The notes: generated by a model from the letters alone, not told the origin. A DNA stretch of 7,408 bases from Methanobacteriota archaeon (GCA_002712575.1 PATZ01000022.1:12818-20225); one strand, 5' to 3'; positions 1-6,455 are shown, counted from the first letter of the stretch. Program-made: numbers and translations.

Positions 1-63
1 CCAAATGAATTGAGGGAAAAGAAATTACGTGATGCAATGAACTCATATCATATGTCTGTTTAA
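1..63 (+). CDS. C-terminal end of an unidentified protein (5' truncated by window edge)
   Basis: Frame 1 is open from the first base to a TAA at 61-63 and encodes PNELREKKLRDAMNSYHMSV. The composition, a charged amphipathic stretch, fits the end of a real protein, but 20 residues are too few to name a family. It would converge on the thioredoxin gene and overlap its 3' end by 21 bases, which is plausible in such tightly packed DNA. It could also be a chance open stretch; only the sequence to the left can decide. Confidence 0.4.
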   Translation, partial: PNELREKKLRDAMNSYHMSV

Positions 64-360
64 CCAATTATCCATTCCCGGTTTTGGCATTGCTCCCGTA
101 ATTTGCTCAACTGGCTCACCATTGTGGAACAATATTAGATTTGGAATTCCTCTGACATTGTATTTACCAGGGGCTAATGAATTAACATCAGTATTTACTT
201 TAGCTATTGTTATGTCTCTTTCTCCAGCGATTTCTTTCAGTATTGGAGCAATCATTTTACATGGCCCACACCAAGGAGCCCAAAAATCTACTAATACCCA
301 CTCATTACCTTTTGTTACCATATCAAAATCAGCATCATTTACTTCAAGTACTTGTCCCAT
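43..360 (-). CDS. trxA: Thioredoxin
   Basis: A 105-residue single-domain thioredoxin, the usual family length, acting as a cytosolic dithiol-disulfide reductant of target proteins. The active site WCGPCK is seen with Cys31 and Cys34, preceded by DFWAP, and the cis-proline lies in RGIPN (Pro73). The order of elements through LILFHNGEP and the final helix is canonical. An upstream in-frame ATG at 405 would add 15 residues, but the ATG at 360 is chosen because AGGTG sits 5-6 bases before it and the resulting N-terminus (MGQVLEVNDADF) matches ordinary thioredoxins. It is divergent from the epimerase gene, and its partner reductase is not in the window. The variant Asn after the cis-proline (usually Thr) is the only small oddity. 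Confidence 0.95.
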   Translation of the reverse strand: MGQVLEVNDADFDMVTKGNEWVLVDFWAPWCGPCKMIAPILKEIAGERDITIAKVNTDVNSLAPGKYNVRGIPNLILFHNGEPVEQITGAMPKPGMDNWLNRHMI

Positions 361-417
361 TATCACACCTACGTACTTCTCGAGTAACTCGTATCCTATC
401 AACATGTGTCTTAAAAT

Positions 418-436
418 TAAGTATTTTATATTAATT
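418..436. promoter_or_regulatory. Divergent TATA-like promoter between thioredoxin and epimerase genes
   Basis: The 122-base gap between two divergent genes contains one strong AT box, TTTTATATTAA (424-434), which reads TTAATATAAAA on the other strand. Either reading resembles an archaeal TATA box. With the usual start about 25 bases downstream, leaders of roughly 30 bases (epimerase) and 45 bases (thioredoxin) would result. No transcription data are available, so this is an inference from sequence and gene arrangement. Confidence 0.45.
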
Positions 437-482
437 TCATATACTATCTGCCCTGCACTTCACACCAACGGGAGTCAATATT

Positions 483-1163
483 TTGAAAATAACGCCAAGT
501 ATTTTGACAGTAGATTTTTGTCTCCTTGGTGATACTCTCGATGAAGCAATAGATGCAGGAATAAATTGGATACACATGGATGTTATGGATGGTAATTGGG
601 TCGTAAACCGTACCATTACATTTGGTCCAGCACTAATCCGTTCAGTCAGAGATAGACTAGGTCCAGACATTTTTATCGATTGTCATTTAATGATAAATAA
701 TGCCGAAGAAACATGGAAACAATATGTTGATGCGGGAGTAAATTTGATAATCGCTCATATTGAAGCCGTTCAGGACTTTCCTCAGTTTATATCAAATGTA
801 CGTAAAGCAAATGTCCAAATCGGCTGTGTCCTCAACCCAGACACCCCCGCTTCTGATGTTTTATCATTAATTCCTGATCTAGACCTTCTTCTTGTCATGT
901 CAGTTGTTCCTGGCAAAGGAGGACAATCATTTATGCCTGAAATGGAAGATAAAGTACGTTATTTCAGGGAAATTATAGATAAACAAATCCAATCAGGCGG
1001 CCGTCCTACAAAATTAATGATAGATGGAGGAATTAAAAGCCATAATGCCGCAAAAGTTGCCGAATGGGGTATTGATATAGCAGTAGTGGGCTCTGGACTA
1101 ATAAATGATAAAGGCTCAATAAAATCCAATTTGAATTTAATATATGATGCATTAAATAATTAA
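483..1163 (+). CDS. rpe: Ribulose-phosphate 3-epimerase
   Basis: A 226-residue TIM-barrel enzyme that interconverts D-ribulose 5-phosphate and D-xylulose 5-phosphate in the non-oxidative pentose phosphate pathway. Landmarks appear in order: ITPSIL at residues 3-8, HMDVMDG (31-37), DCHLM (66-70), GCVLNPDTP (114-122), VMSVVPGKGGQSF (138-150), MIDGGI (179-184) and the phosphate-binding VVGSGL near 205. The expected metal ligands His31, Asp33, His68 and Asp181 are all present, with Asp33 and Asp181 as the family's acid/base pair. The start is a TTG with GGGAG about nine bases upstream; it is supported because ITPSIL is the normal N-terminal strand of the family and no ATG lies nearby. The gene heads a same-strand cluster with bolA and glutaredoxin. 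Confidence 0.95.
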   Translation: MKITPSILTVDFCLLGDTLDEAIDAGINWIHMDVMDGNWVVNRTITFGPALIRSVRDRLGPDIFIDCHLMINNAEETWKQYVDAGVNLIIAHIEAVQDFPQFISNVRKANVQIGCVLNPDTPASDVLSLIPDLDLLLVMSVVPGKGGQSFMPEMEDKVRYFREIIDKQIQSGGRPTKLMIDGGIKSHNAAKVAEWGIDIAVVGSGLINDKGSIKSNLNLIYDALNN

Positions 1164-1208
1164 TTTAAGACACCAAGAATTCAATAATGATGACCTATTC
1201 TAAGAGCC

Positions 1209-1532
1209 ATGGTTACTGAACAATGGGTGGTTGATGAAGTTCTAAAAGTTATACCAAGTGCAGATGTAACTGTAACAGATCTTCATAAAAGCGGAGATCA
1301 TTTCCATGTTCGTGTAGTATCTTCTGATTACGAAGGAACAAGGCCATTACAGAGGCAAAAACCCATTCTTAATCACTTTAAACAATTTATTGAGCAAAAT
1401 ATTGTTCATGCTTTGGATCTGAAATGTATGACTCCTGAACAAGCCTCCAAAAGTGGAGAAACCGCTTTTGATCCACATGGAGGAGATGTAGAATTCTTCG
1501 GAGTTCACATTAGAAGGGAGAAAAAGGAGTGA
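1209..1532 (+). CDS. bolA: BolA-family protein
   Basis: A 107-residue BolA/IbaG-like protein; such proteins bind monothiol glutaredoxins through a shared [2Fe-2S] cluster and serve in Fe-S trafficking. The core is visible as SGDHFHVRVVSSDYEG (residues 28-43), Q48 RQKP and the invariant His in IVHALDLKCMTP (His67). Residues from about 76 to 107 (ASKSGETAFDPHGG onwards, ending in basic IRREKKE) go beyond the usual C-terminus of about 80-90 residues and are not recognised. The ATG at 1209 lies 45 bases after rpe without a clear ribosome binding site. The stop overlaps the possible GTG of the glutaredoxin frame, so BolA and its expected partner are encoded together, strong context for the Fe-S role. 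Confidence 0.92.
   Translation: MVTEQWVVDEVLKVIPSADVTVTDLHKSGDHFHVRVVSSDYEGTRPLQRQKPILNHFKQFIEQNIVHALDLKCMTPEQASKSGETAFDPHGGDVEFFGVHIRREKKE
1526..1532 (+). promoter_or_regulatory. Ribosome binding site deciding the glutaredoxin start
   Basis: GGAGTGA sits at the end of bolA, its TGA being the bolA stop codon, and lies 5-8 bases before ATG 1538. It would be part of the coding sequence if the GTG at 1529 were used, which favours the ATG. Confidence 0.6.
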
Positions 1533-1537
1533 AGAAA

Positions 1538-1864
1538 ATGAGTTTTAATTGGACACCAGATGAATTACAAGAATTAGTAGATGATAATAAGATTGTGCTT
1601 TTTATGAAAGGAACACCGGATGAACCAAGATGTGGTTTTAGTAATCGTGCAGCTTCAGTATTAAAGGAGTTGAAAGAGCCATTTGCTAGTGTAAATATAC
1701 TTTCAGATCCAAGAGCAATACCTTCAGTGTGCGCATGGTCAGATTTTCCAACAATGCCTCAAGTTTTTATTAATGGGGAATTAATAGGTGGTTCAGATAT
1801 AGCTTTAGAAATGTACCAAAGTGGAGAATTACAAGAAATGATTTCAGAATCAAAATTAGAGTGA
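1538..1864 (+). CDS. grxD: Monothiol (CGFS-type) glutaredoxin
   Basis: A 108-residue Grx4/GrxD-type protein that carries a glutathione- or thiol-ligated [2Fe-2S] cluster and transfers it, usually with BolA. The signatures are FMKGTP (Lys24), the CGFS active site (Cys32-Ser35), FPTMPQVFINGELIGGSDI with the cis-Pro at 74, and the GG turn at 84-85. The start is set at ATG 1538 because GGAG at 1526-1529 lies eight bases upstream; a GTG at 1529 overlapping the bolA stop is the alternative and adds only three residues. An extra cysteine (Cys65) lies before the cis-proline loop. If the host is an archaeon, glutathione may be absent, so the low-molecular-weight thiol used as cluster ligand is an open point. 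Confidence 0.93.
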   Translation: MSFNWTPDELQELVDDNKIVLFMKGTPDEPRCGFSNRAASVLKELKEPFASVNILSDPRAIPSVCAWSDFPTMPQVFINGELIGGSDIALEMYQSGELQEMISESKLE

Positions 1865-1875
1865 GATGCTTTCCT

Positions 1876-2790
1876 ATGTTGGTCGCTGAAGACCGTAAGA
1901 ATATGTTAGTTGCATTACTAGGGTCAGCTATTTTATCATTCGCACCTTTAATCTATATATTAACCGAAACCAACCCTATCACAGGTGCATTTTTTAGAAT
2001 GCTTTATGCACTCCCAATTTTATTACTAATTGTATATTTTTCTAGATCCATTGACACTAGAGATTACAAATCTCGCCAATTAACATTTGTTGCAGGTCTA
2101 TTTCTTGCACTGGATTTTCTTGCATATCATACCGCAATAGATTATATTGGTACGGGTATTGCTACAATGATTGGCAACTCACAAGTAATCATTGTTACAC
2201 TTATTAGTTGGAAATTTCTTGGTGAAAAACCAAATAAATCAATTCTCATTGTTTTACCCATTGTTATTCTTGGTTTAGTTTTAATATCAGGAATCTGGGA
2301 TAATGAAGCGTATGGAGAAAATCCATCATTTGGAGTAATAGGAGGAATATTCGCTGCAATATTTTATTCATCTTTTTTGATAATTTATAGGTATTCAAAT
2401 AAAGAAAAATCTCCTGCTCAAAATCTCCAATTAGATACTACTGCAGGTGCAGCAGTTGGCCTTTTTTTATTAGGTATTTTACCATTGCAATTCATAAATG
2501 TCGAATCACTAAATGTACAACCATCTTATCCAAGTCATGCATGGTTAATTCTTCTCGCTCTTTCCTGTCAAGTCTTAGGATGGATAGCTATTACATATGC
2601 ACTTCCTCGATTACCGGCTGCCCATACTTCATTTGCTCTTTTGTTACAGCCCGTGTTAACAATAATCTGGGGAATTATTTTACTTTCAGAGCAACCATCT
2701 CTCCAGCAATCTATTGGGATGCTTTTGATATTAGGCTCTATAATTACTGTAACCTTATTTGGTAATACTGAAGTTACCACTGAGGAATAA
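1876..2790 (+). CDS. EamA-like drug/metabolite transporter (DMT) family permease
   Basis: A hydrophobic protein of 304 residues with about ten predicted membrane segments in two EamA-like halves, the standard 10-TMS DMT layout. The first half starts MLVALLGSAILSFAPLIYIL and includes the typical FFRMLYALPILLL and FLGEKP; the second half ends with HTSFALLLQPVLTIIWG and ILLSEQPSLQQSIGMLLIL, matching the conserved last repeat. The substrate cannot be told; relatives export amino acids or other metabolites. GAGTGA around 1859-1864 lies about 11 bases before ATG 1876. A GTG at 1861, overlapping the glutaredoxin stop in GTGA, is the alternative start and adds five residues. The tight junction implies cotranscription with bolA and glutaredoxin, but a functional link is not evident. 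Confidence 0.85.
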   Translation: MLVAEDRKNMLVALLGSAILSFAPLIYILTETNPITGAFFRMLYALPILLLIVYFSRSIDTRDYKSRQLTFVAGLFLALDFLAYHTAIDYIGTGIATMIGNSQVIIVTLISWKFLGEKPNKSILIVLPIVILGLVLISGIWDNEAYGENPSFGVIGGIFAAIFYSSFLIIYRYSNKEKSPAQNLQLDTTAGAAVGLFLLGILPLQFINVESLNVQPSYPSHAWLILLALSCQVLGWIAITYALPRLPAAHTSFALLLQPVLTIIWGIILLSEQPSLQQSIGMLLILGSIITVTLFGNTEVTTEE

Positions 2791-2792
2791 TA

Positions 2793-2862
2793 GGTGTACA
2801 GGGCGAGAGATAAAAGCGAGGGGATGGGATGCACTCAGCGAGAACCTTGCGGCCCCGTACGT
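2793..2862. ncRNA. Unexplained GC-rich foldable element, possible structured RNA (strand uncertain)
   Basis: This 70-base stretch has 42 G or C (60 percent) inside DNA that is otherwise strongly AT-rich, and it encodes no convincing protein. Its ends pair: 2794-2804 with 2852-2862 gives ten pairs including two G-U, interrupted by one A-C mismatch (GTAC and GGGC against GTAC and GCCC). Inside, CCTTGC at 2845-2850 can pair either with GCGAGG at 2816-2821 or, as a tight hairpin, with GCGAG at 2838-2842. The plus strand is the likelier RNA if it is the tail of the permease transcript. No tRNA T-loop, SRP or RNase P signature could be recognised. Confidence 0.35.
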
Positions 2863-2873
2863 TAAATGATGAT

Positions 2874-2910
2874 AGAAGGTATTAATTAATCATTTTGTGA
2901 AAATACTTCT
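2874..2910. repeat. Imperfect inverted repeat in convergent intergenic region
   Basis: AGAAG-TATT (2874-2878 and 2880-2883, with G2879 bulged) pairs with AATACTTCT at 2902-2910 around an 18-base AT-rich loop. It lies between two convergent genes and before a T-tract, so a 3'-end processing or termination role is possible. Confidence 0.35.
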
Positions 2911-2937
2911 CATTCGTGTATATTGTCATAAATACTT

Positions 2938-2950
2938 ATTTTTTTTATTC
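2938..2950 (+). terminator. T-tract terminator for the permease transcript
   Basis: TTATTTTTTTTATT with eight consecutive T follows the permease gene by about 150 bases. Archaeal RNA polymerase terminates at such runs. The tract reaches into the last codons of the convergent methionine aminopeptidase gene. Confidence 0.45.
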
Positions 2951-3958
2951 TACTGTTAGAATTTCTGGACCACCTTCAGTAACTAATACTGTATGCTCAT
3001 ACTGGCCAACATTTCCACCATCTATATCTCTCAAAGCAGGATAAACTTCAAGAAATCTTATCGAGGTTAATTTTTTAATTAAAGCATTCCATTTTCTTAC
3101 TAAAGACTCTTCACTTTCTTCAGGAAATGGCTTTTCTAATAATGGATAAGCCCATCTTTCAGCAAACGGTAAAGTATGATATCTTTCTTCTATGTATCTG
3201 GCCATTGTTGCTCCCAATGGTTTTAGTTTACCTTTACTTAGTGCTTTTCGAATTGTCACGTCTCCTGTAACTCTTAGAATATTAGATGAACCCTTAGGTG
3301 AAACATTTTCTATTTTACCCGCCTTTCCGGTAGTATTGAACGGCTCTATTGCATAAACGCCTCCTTCTTCTACAACTCCTTTGAAACTAGGATTATTAGG
3401 CCCACATGCATACATCGGTATTGATAATCCAGCATGTAAATTCCATCTTTTCATCTGATGCCCACAAAGGTTACTAATTGGGACAAATCCTGCATCTTTC
3501 GTTACTTGTTCTGCAATGGCTCCTATTTCATACCATGGTGTTCCTGGATGCATTTTTTCAATTGCTGCATCCCTTGCTTCCATGGACGCCTTAATTTGTT
3601 CTGTGTGCTCGCCATTATTTCCAACTTCTAGTGTCATCGCATTATCTGCTAAAGCGCCCTTTATGTGGACTCCAACATCTAATTTAACTAAATCTCCATT
3701 TTGAAATATCATTTCTCTATCTAATCCTTCTAGAGGATCTTCTGAATGATTTGTTGTATAGTGTGCAGCAATATCATTGACAGAAATAGTTACTGGGAAA
3801 GCAGCTTGACCCCCATGCCTTCTAATGAATCTTTCAGCAGAATCTATGACTTCATTCCATGTTTTCCCAGCAACAATCTCTCCCTTTATCCCTTCTAAGG
3901 TTCTTCGTGCTACGTGACCTGCATCTCTCCATTGCTTGAAATCCACTTCTTCCACCAT
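2945..3958 (-). CDS. map: Methionine aminopeptidase, type II (archaeal form)
   Basis: A 337-residue enzyme of the pita-bread fold that removes the initiator methionine from nascent proteins. Family landmarks are FPVTISVNDIAAHYT (54-68), GDLVKLDVGVHIKGALAD (88-105), GHQMKRWNLHAGLSIP (166-181), YAIEPF (202-207) and QYEHTVLV (319-326). Expected metal ligands Asp94, Asp105, His167, Glu205 and Glu321 are present, as are catalytic His66 and His175. The helical insertion that defines type II spans roughly 240-310. It is somewhat longer than the ~295-residue hyperthermophile enzymes. The ATG at 3958 has AAAGGA about ten bases upstream and aligns with archaeal N-termini, although it overlaps the 3' end of the YrdC gene by 49 bases. 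Last gene of a minus-strand operon. Confidence 0.95.
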   Translation of the reverse strand: MVEEVDFKQWRDAGHVARRTLEGIKGEIVAGKTWNEVIDSAERFIRRHGGQAAFPVTISVNDIAAHYTTNHSEDPLEGLDREMIFQNGDLVKLDVGVHIKGALADNAMTLEVGNNGEHTEQIKASMEARDAAIEKMHPGTPWYEIGAIAEQVTKDAGFVPISNLCGHQMKRWNLHAGLSIPMYACGPNNPSFKGVVEEGGVYAIEPFNTTGKAGKIENVSPKGSSNILRVTGDVTIRKALSKGKLKPLGATMARYIEERYHTLPFAERWAYPLLEKPFPEESEESLVRKWNALIKKLTSIRFLEVYPALRDIDGGNVGQYEHTVLVTEGGPEILTVE

Positions 3959-4539
3959 TGCTGCACTTCCTTTGAACTCACTATTCCTTCTCTCAATACT
4001 TCGATGCTCGGTGACTTAAGTGATTCACACACAGTCCACCAAGATATCAAAGTACTGGGAGTTTCTTGCAGACAATCACTATTATGTCCAATAACTTCAT
4101 ACTTTTCAGTAGATAAAATTTCAGCAGACTTTTTACAATTTAATATGGGTTTTGTCCCACTAATATTTGCACTAGTTGCGGTCAATGGACCAGTTTTTTC
4201 TAATATTTTTTTAGCTACTTCATGACTAATAACTCTAACAGCTACTGACATTCCTCCAAGGCGTAAATCCAGTTTACTTTTTGATTTTAATATAATAGTT
4301 AGTGCTCCTTCGGGAAAATACTTCAGGATTTCAATAACATCATTGGGAACTTCTACAATTTTTTTAGCCTGTTCTATGTCACAAACCGCTATACTTAGTG
4401 GTAGACTATGATCTCTATTTTTAATTTCATAGAGAATATCAAGGGCATCTGATTGCAATATACAACCTAATGCAGGTTGAGTTGTTGTTGGATAAACAAT
4501 ACAATTACCTGACAAGACATGTTCTACTAATTGTTCCAA
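3910..4539 (-). CDS. tsaC: YrdC/Sua5-type L-threonylcarbamoyladenylate synthase
   Basis: A 209-residue single YrdC domain; the family makes threonylcarbamoyl-AMP from threonine, bicarbonate and ATP for t6A37 of ANN-decoding tRNAs. Visible motifs are IVYPTTTQPALGC (14-26), KNRDHSLPLSI (40-50), FPEGALTIIL (75-84), MSVAVRV (97-103), GPLTATSANISG (117-128) and IEVLREGIVS near the end. There is no C-terminal Sua5 domain, so it is the short TsaC form. The first motif departs from the usual YPTxTVYGLG. TTG at 4539 is chosen as start because AGGTGAT lies just upstream (about 4543-4549), overlapping the RDD stop codon. It is followed by map, overlapping 49 bases, so both belong to one translation-related operon. 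Confidence 0.85.
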   Translation of the reverse strand: MEQLVEHVLSGNCIVYPTTTQPALGCILQSDALDILYEIKNRDHSLPLSIAVCDIEQAKKIVEVPNDVIEILKYFPEGALTIILKSKSKLDLRLGGMSVAVRVISHEVAKKILEKTGPLTATSANISGTKPILNCKKSAEILSTEKYEVIGHNSDCLQETPSTLISWWTVCESLKSPSIEVLREGIVSSKEVQQWWKKWISSNGEMQVT

Positions 4540-4542
4540 CTA

Positions 4543-4550
4543 ATCACCTA
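4543..4550 (-). promoter_or_regulatory. Ribosome binding site deciding the tsaC TTG start
   Basis: On the minus strand TAGGTGAT (4550 to 4543) closely matches the archaeal anti-SD complement and precedes the TTG at 4539 by three bases. Its TAG is also the stop codon of the RDD gene, so translation is probably coupled. Confidence 0.65.
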
Positions 4551-5123
4551 CTTTATGTGTTTACGATAAAGAGGAGGTAAAGAGTACGCTTTAACTACAA
4601 TCGTATTTACTTTAACATCTATATTCGATTGGTGAGTATGCCTCTGAGAAATTCTAGCCAAATCATATGCACCATTGTACCAACCAATTATTGGTATAAG
4701 GTAAACTAATTTTTGCAAGACTCTTTTATCCCACATTTCCCCAGTCATTTCCGATCCATCATCAGATACTACTGCTATTCCAAAAATCTTCTGTCCTATT
4801 GAACGTGAGAAATAAACACCACTTAATCTCCAATAAAGCCAATGTGCTGCAAAAAAAACAAACGACATCACAAGAGAATAGTGAAAATCTGCGGATGTCC
4901 ACATACTAAGATTCCAGATATAAAAAATACTTCCTTTGGTAACAAATAGAAGTATAGTAGTTGTTAATATAACATCTAAAATAAAAGAAGCCAATCTATC
5001 AATTCTAGATGCAAATATTGTTCCTTCTGGAATATCCTTGTGACCATCTCTTTCTGATATAATAGCTTTAGCTAAAGTTCCACTACCTGTATTGATTGAT
5101 ATTGGCGATTCATGGTCTTTCAT
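4548..5123 (-). CDS. RDD-family membrane protein
   Basis: A 191-residue protein with a polar N-terminus of about 38 residues and a membrane domain with roughly three hydrophobic segments: ILDVILTTTILLFV, a segment around SLVMSFVFFAAHWLYWRL, and VYLIPIIGW. The RDD signature is visible as FASRIDRLASFILD (37-50, Arg40/Arg43 and Asp50), and SIGQKIFGIAVVSDDGSEMTG matches the conserved cytoplasmic loop of the family. Function of RDD proteins is mostly unknown; some affect ion or solute transport. The ATG at 5123 is chosen because AGGAGAAG ends about six bases upstream; a TTG at 5186 would add 21 residues without a good site. First gene of the RDD-tsaC-map operon, divergent from the zinc-ribbon gene. 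Confidence 0.82.
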   Translation of the reverse strand: MKDHESPISINTGSGTLAKAIISERDGHKDIPEGTIFASRIDRLASFILDVILTTTILLFVTKGSIFYIWNLSMWTSADFHYSLVMSFVFFAAHWLYWRLSGVYFSRSIGQKIFGIAVVSDDGSEMTGEMWDKRVLQKLVYLIPIIGWYNGAYDLARISQRHTHQSNIDVKVNTIVVKAYSLPPLYRKHIK

Positions 5124-5199
5124 GATGTCTTCTCCTATTACCCGCAGCACATTATGAACCTCAATGTTATGTTTGAAAACTTTCAAAAAAAATCGAATG

Positions 5200-5228
5200 A
5201 GGATATATCATAATCCAGTGATGATTAT
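5200..5228. promoter_or_regulatory. Divergent promoter region with palindromic TATA-like box
   Basis: GATATATC at 5202-5209 is a perfect palindrome and could act as a TATA box in both directions, giving leaders of about 40 bases for the zinc-ribbon gene and about 55 for the RDD gene. Next to it ATAATC (5210-5215) and GATTAT (5223-5228) form a six-base inverted repeat that could be an operator. Both assignments are inferred. Confidence 0.4.
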
Positions 5229-5272
5229 ACGCAGAGTTTGTTCGACGTATTATTATTGAAGGTGGGCGATGA

Positions 5273-6448
5273 ATGTGGGATCGGTTTAAAAAGTGGAAAA
5301 AAAACTCCACTGAGAAGAATATCTGTCCATTATGTCAACATATCAACAGTGCAAGTGCTGAAACTTGTTCATCATGTTCATACCAATTAAATAAACCAAA
5401 TTATAAACAAACTTCAACCATAGAAGAATCAGAAAGAAATAATTTATTTGATGAATTAATGAATGAATTTGAAGAAGAAAAAGAGACTGAAGTTATTGAC
5501 TGGTCAAAAGCCACATTTAAGATGGACGATGTTACGGTCGATGTCAATCAATATTCTGATGAAGATTCAGTTATATTGAGCAGTAAGCCAAATTTTGCTA
5601 TGGCCAGTACTACTATTGAATTACCCTCTAATCAAGAAGAAATAGAAGAAGATTATGAACTTAAACCAGAAGATGCACCAGTCCTTTCGACTAAATTTGA
5701 GATACCAGATGAAAAACCTGAGGAACTGGAAGAACCTACTAATGAACCCATAGCCCTTATTCAACCCACTTCGGGCACACCTGATAACGTTCAGATAATG
5801 AACGCTCAGAATATTTCAGAGGATATTAACGATATCGAAATATTTCAACCAGCAGATTTTGATGGTGATGGCGTGGTAGATATTTATGAAGAATCGTTTT
5901 ATGAAGAAGAAACAACACAAGTTATTGAGCCGATAAAAGAACCGAAAAAGGAAGATTCTGAAGTCACAGAAACATCTGAGTCAGAAGAACTATTGCCTCC
6001 AGCACCTGCAAATTTACCGCCATTGTTGCCTTCAAAAGAACTAGAATCACCACTCGTTAAAGAAACTATAAGTAAAGAAGAAAAAATAGTTTTGCCTTCG
6101 GCACCTGTTATGCCCTTATCTGATGCAAATAATACTCTTTCCATACCAGATAAACAGATTACATATTGGCCTTGGGCTCAACAAGAAGAGTGGGATTTTT
6201 CTAATCTTAAGGAGCAGGTACTTGCGGCAATGAGAGCAGCAATCGATAAAAATATAGCACATGCTACTGTATTAATTGATGAAGTAGGGCCGCATTTGGG
6301 TAATCAAACAAATCTTATTTATCCCATTGGTAAACTTTTGGATACAATAGGTAGGCAAAGCGCAGTTGATAAAATGCTTAAATCTGCTATAAGTTCATTA
6401 CCTGGAGATCCTAATGTAATACAAGCAAAGCAAAAATTACGCCCCTAG
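5273..6448 (+). CDS. Zinc-ribbon protein with long acidic linker and EF-hand-like loop
   Basis: A 391-residue protein not recognised as a named family. Residues 1-15 are basic and aromatic (MWDRFKKWKK). A short zinc ribbon follows, CPLC at 18-21 and CSSC at 32-35. About 45-290 is acidic and low in complexity, rich in Glu, Pro and Ser, with proline-rich patches such as PPAPANLPPLLPS. Within it DFDGDGVVDIYE (195-206) fits a canonical 12-residue EF-hand loop. Roughly 303-391, opening with WPWAQQEEWDF, looks like a folded helical domain. There is no signal peptide or membrane segment, so it is probably cytoplasmic. AGGTGG about eight bases before the ATG supports the start. A scaffold or adaptor role is conceivable but is only a guess. 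Confidence 0.85.
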   Translation: MWDRFKKWKKNSTEKNICPLCQHINSASAETCSSCSYQLNKPNYKQTSTIEESERNNLFDELMNEFEEEKETEVIDWSKATFKMDDVTVDVNQYSDEDSVILSSKPNFAMASTTIELPSNQEEIEEDYELKPEDAPVLSTKFEIPDEKPEELEEPTNEPIALIQPTSGTPDNVQIMNAQNISEDINDIEIFQPADFDGDGVVDIYEESFYEEETTQVIEPIKEPKKEDSEVTETSESEELLPPAPANLPPLLPSKELESPLVKETISKEEKIVLPSAPVMPLSDANNTLSIPDKQITYWPWAQQEEWDFSNLKEQVLAAMRAAIDKNIAHATVLIDEVGPHLGNQTNLIYPIGKLLDTIGRQSAVDKMLKSAISSLPGDPNVIQAKQKLRP

Positions 6449-6455
6449 AAAATTT

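Noticed and set aside
486..499. A 14-base exact repeat (AAAATAACGCCAAG) also found at 7125-7138 before aceE
   Set aside because: The first copy encodes the conserved KITPS start of the epimerase, the second is a leader; with no further copies it is most likely chance.
122..532. A 136-codon plus-strand open frame opposite thioredoxin
   Set aside because: It is the antisense shadow of a clear thioredoxin and runs into the epimerase in another frame.
2793..2862. A tRNA gene, suggested by length and paired ends
   Set aside because: Neither strand shows a GGTTCRAATC-type T-loop or a cloverleaf with an anticodon arm.
2866..2872. ATGATGA resembling a C box of a C/D-type guide RNA, just after the GC-rich island
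   Set aside because: No CTGA D box occurs in the following 70 bases and no terminal stem brackets it.
5124..5186. TTG start at 5186 adding 21 residues to the RDD protein
   Set aside because: The ATG at 5123 has a strong AGGAGAAG site, and the added segment has no family similarity that I can see.
5899..6144. An 81-codon minus-strand frame rich in Ser and Gly
   Set aside because: It is the complement of the acidic, proline-rich linker of the zinc-ribbon gene and shows no motif of its own.
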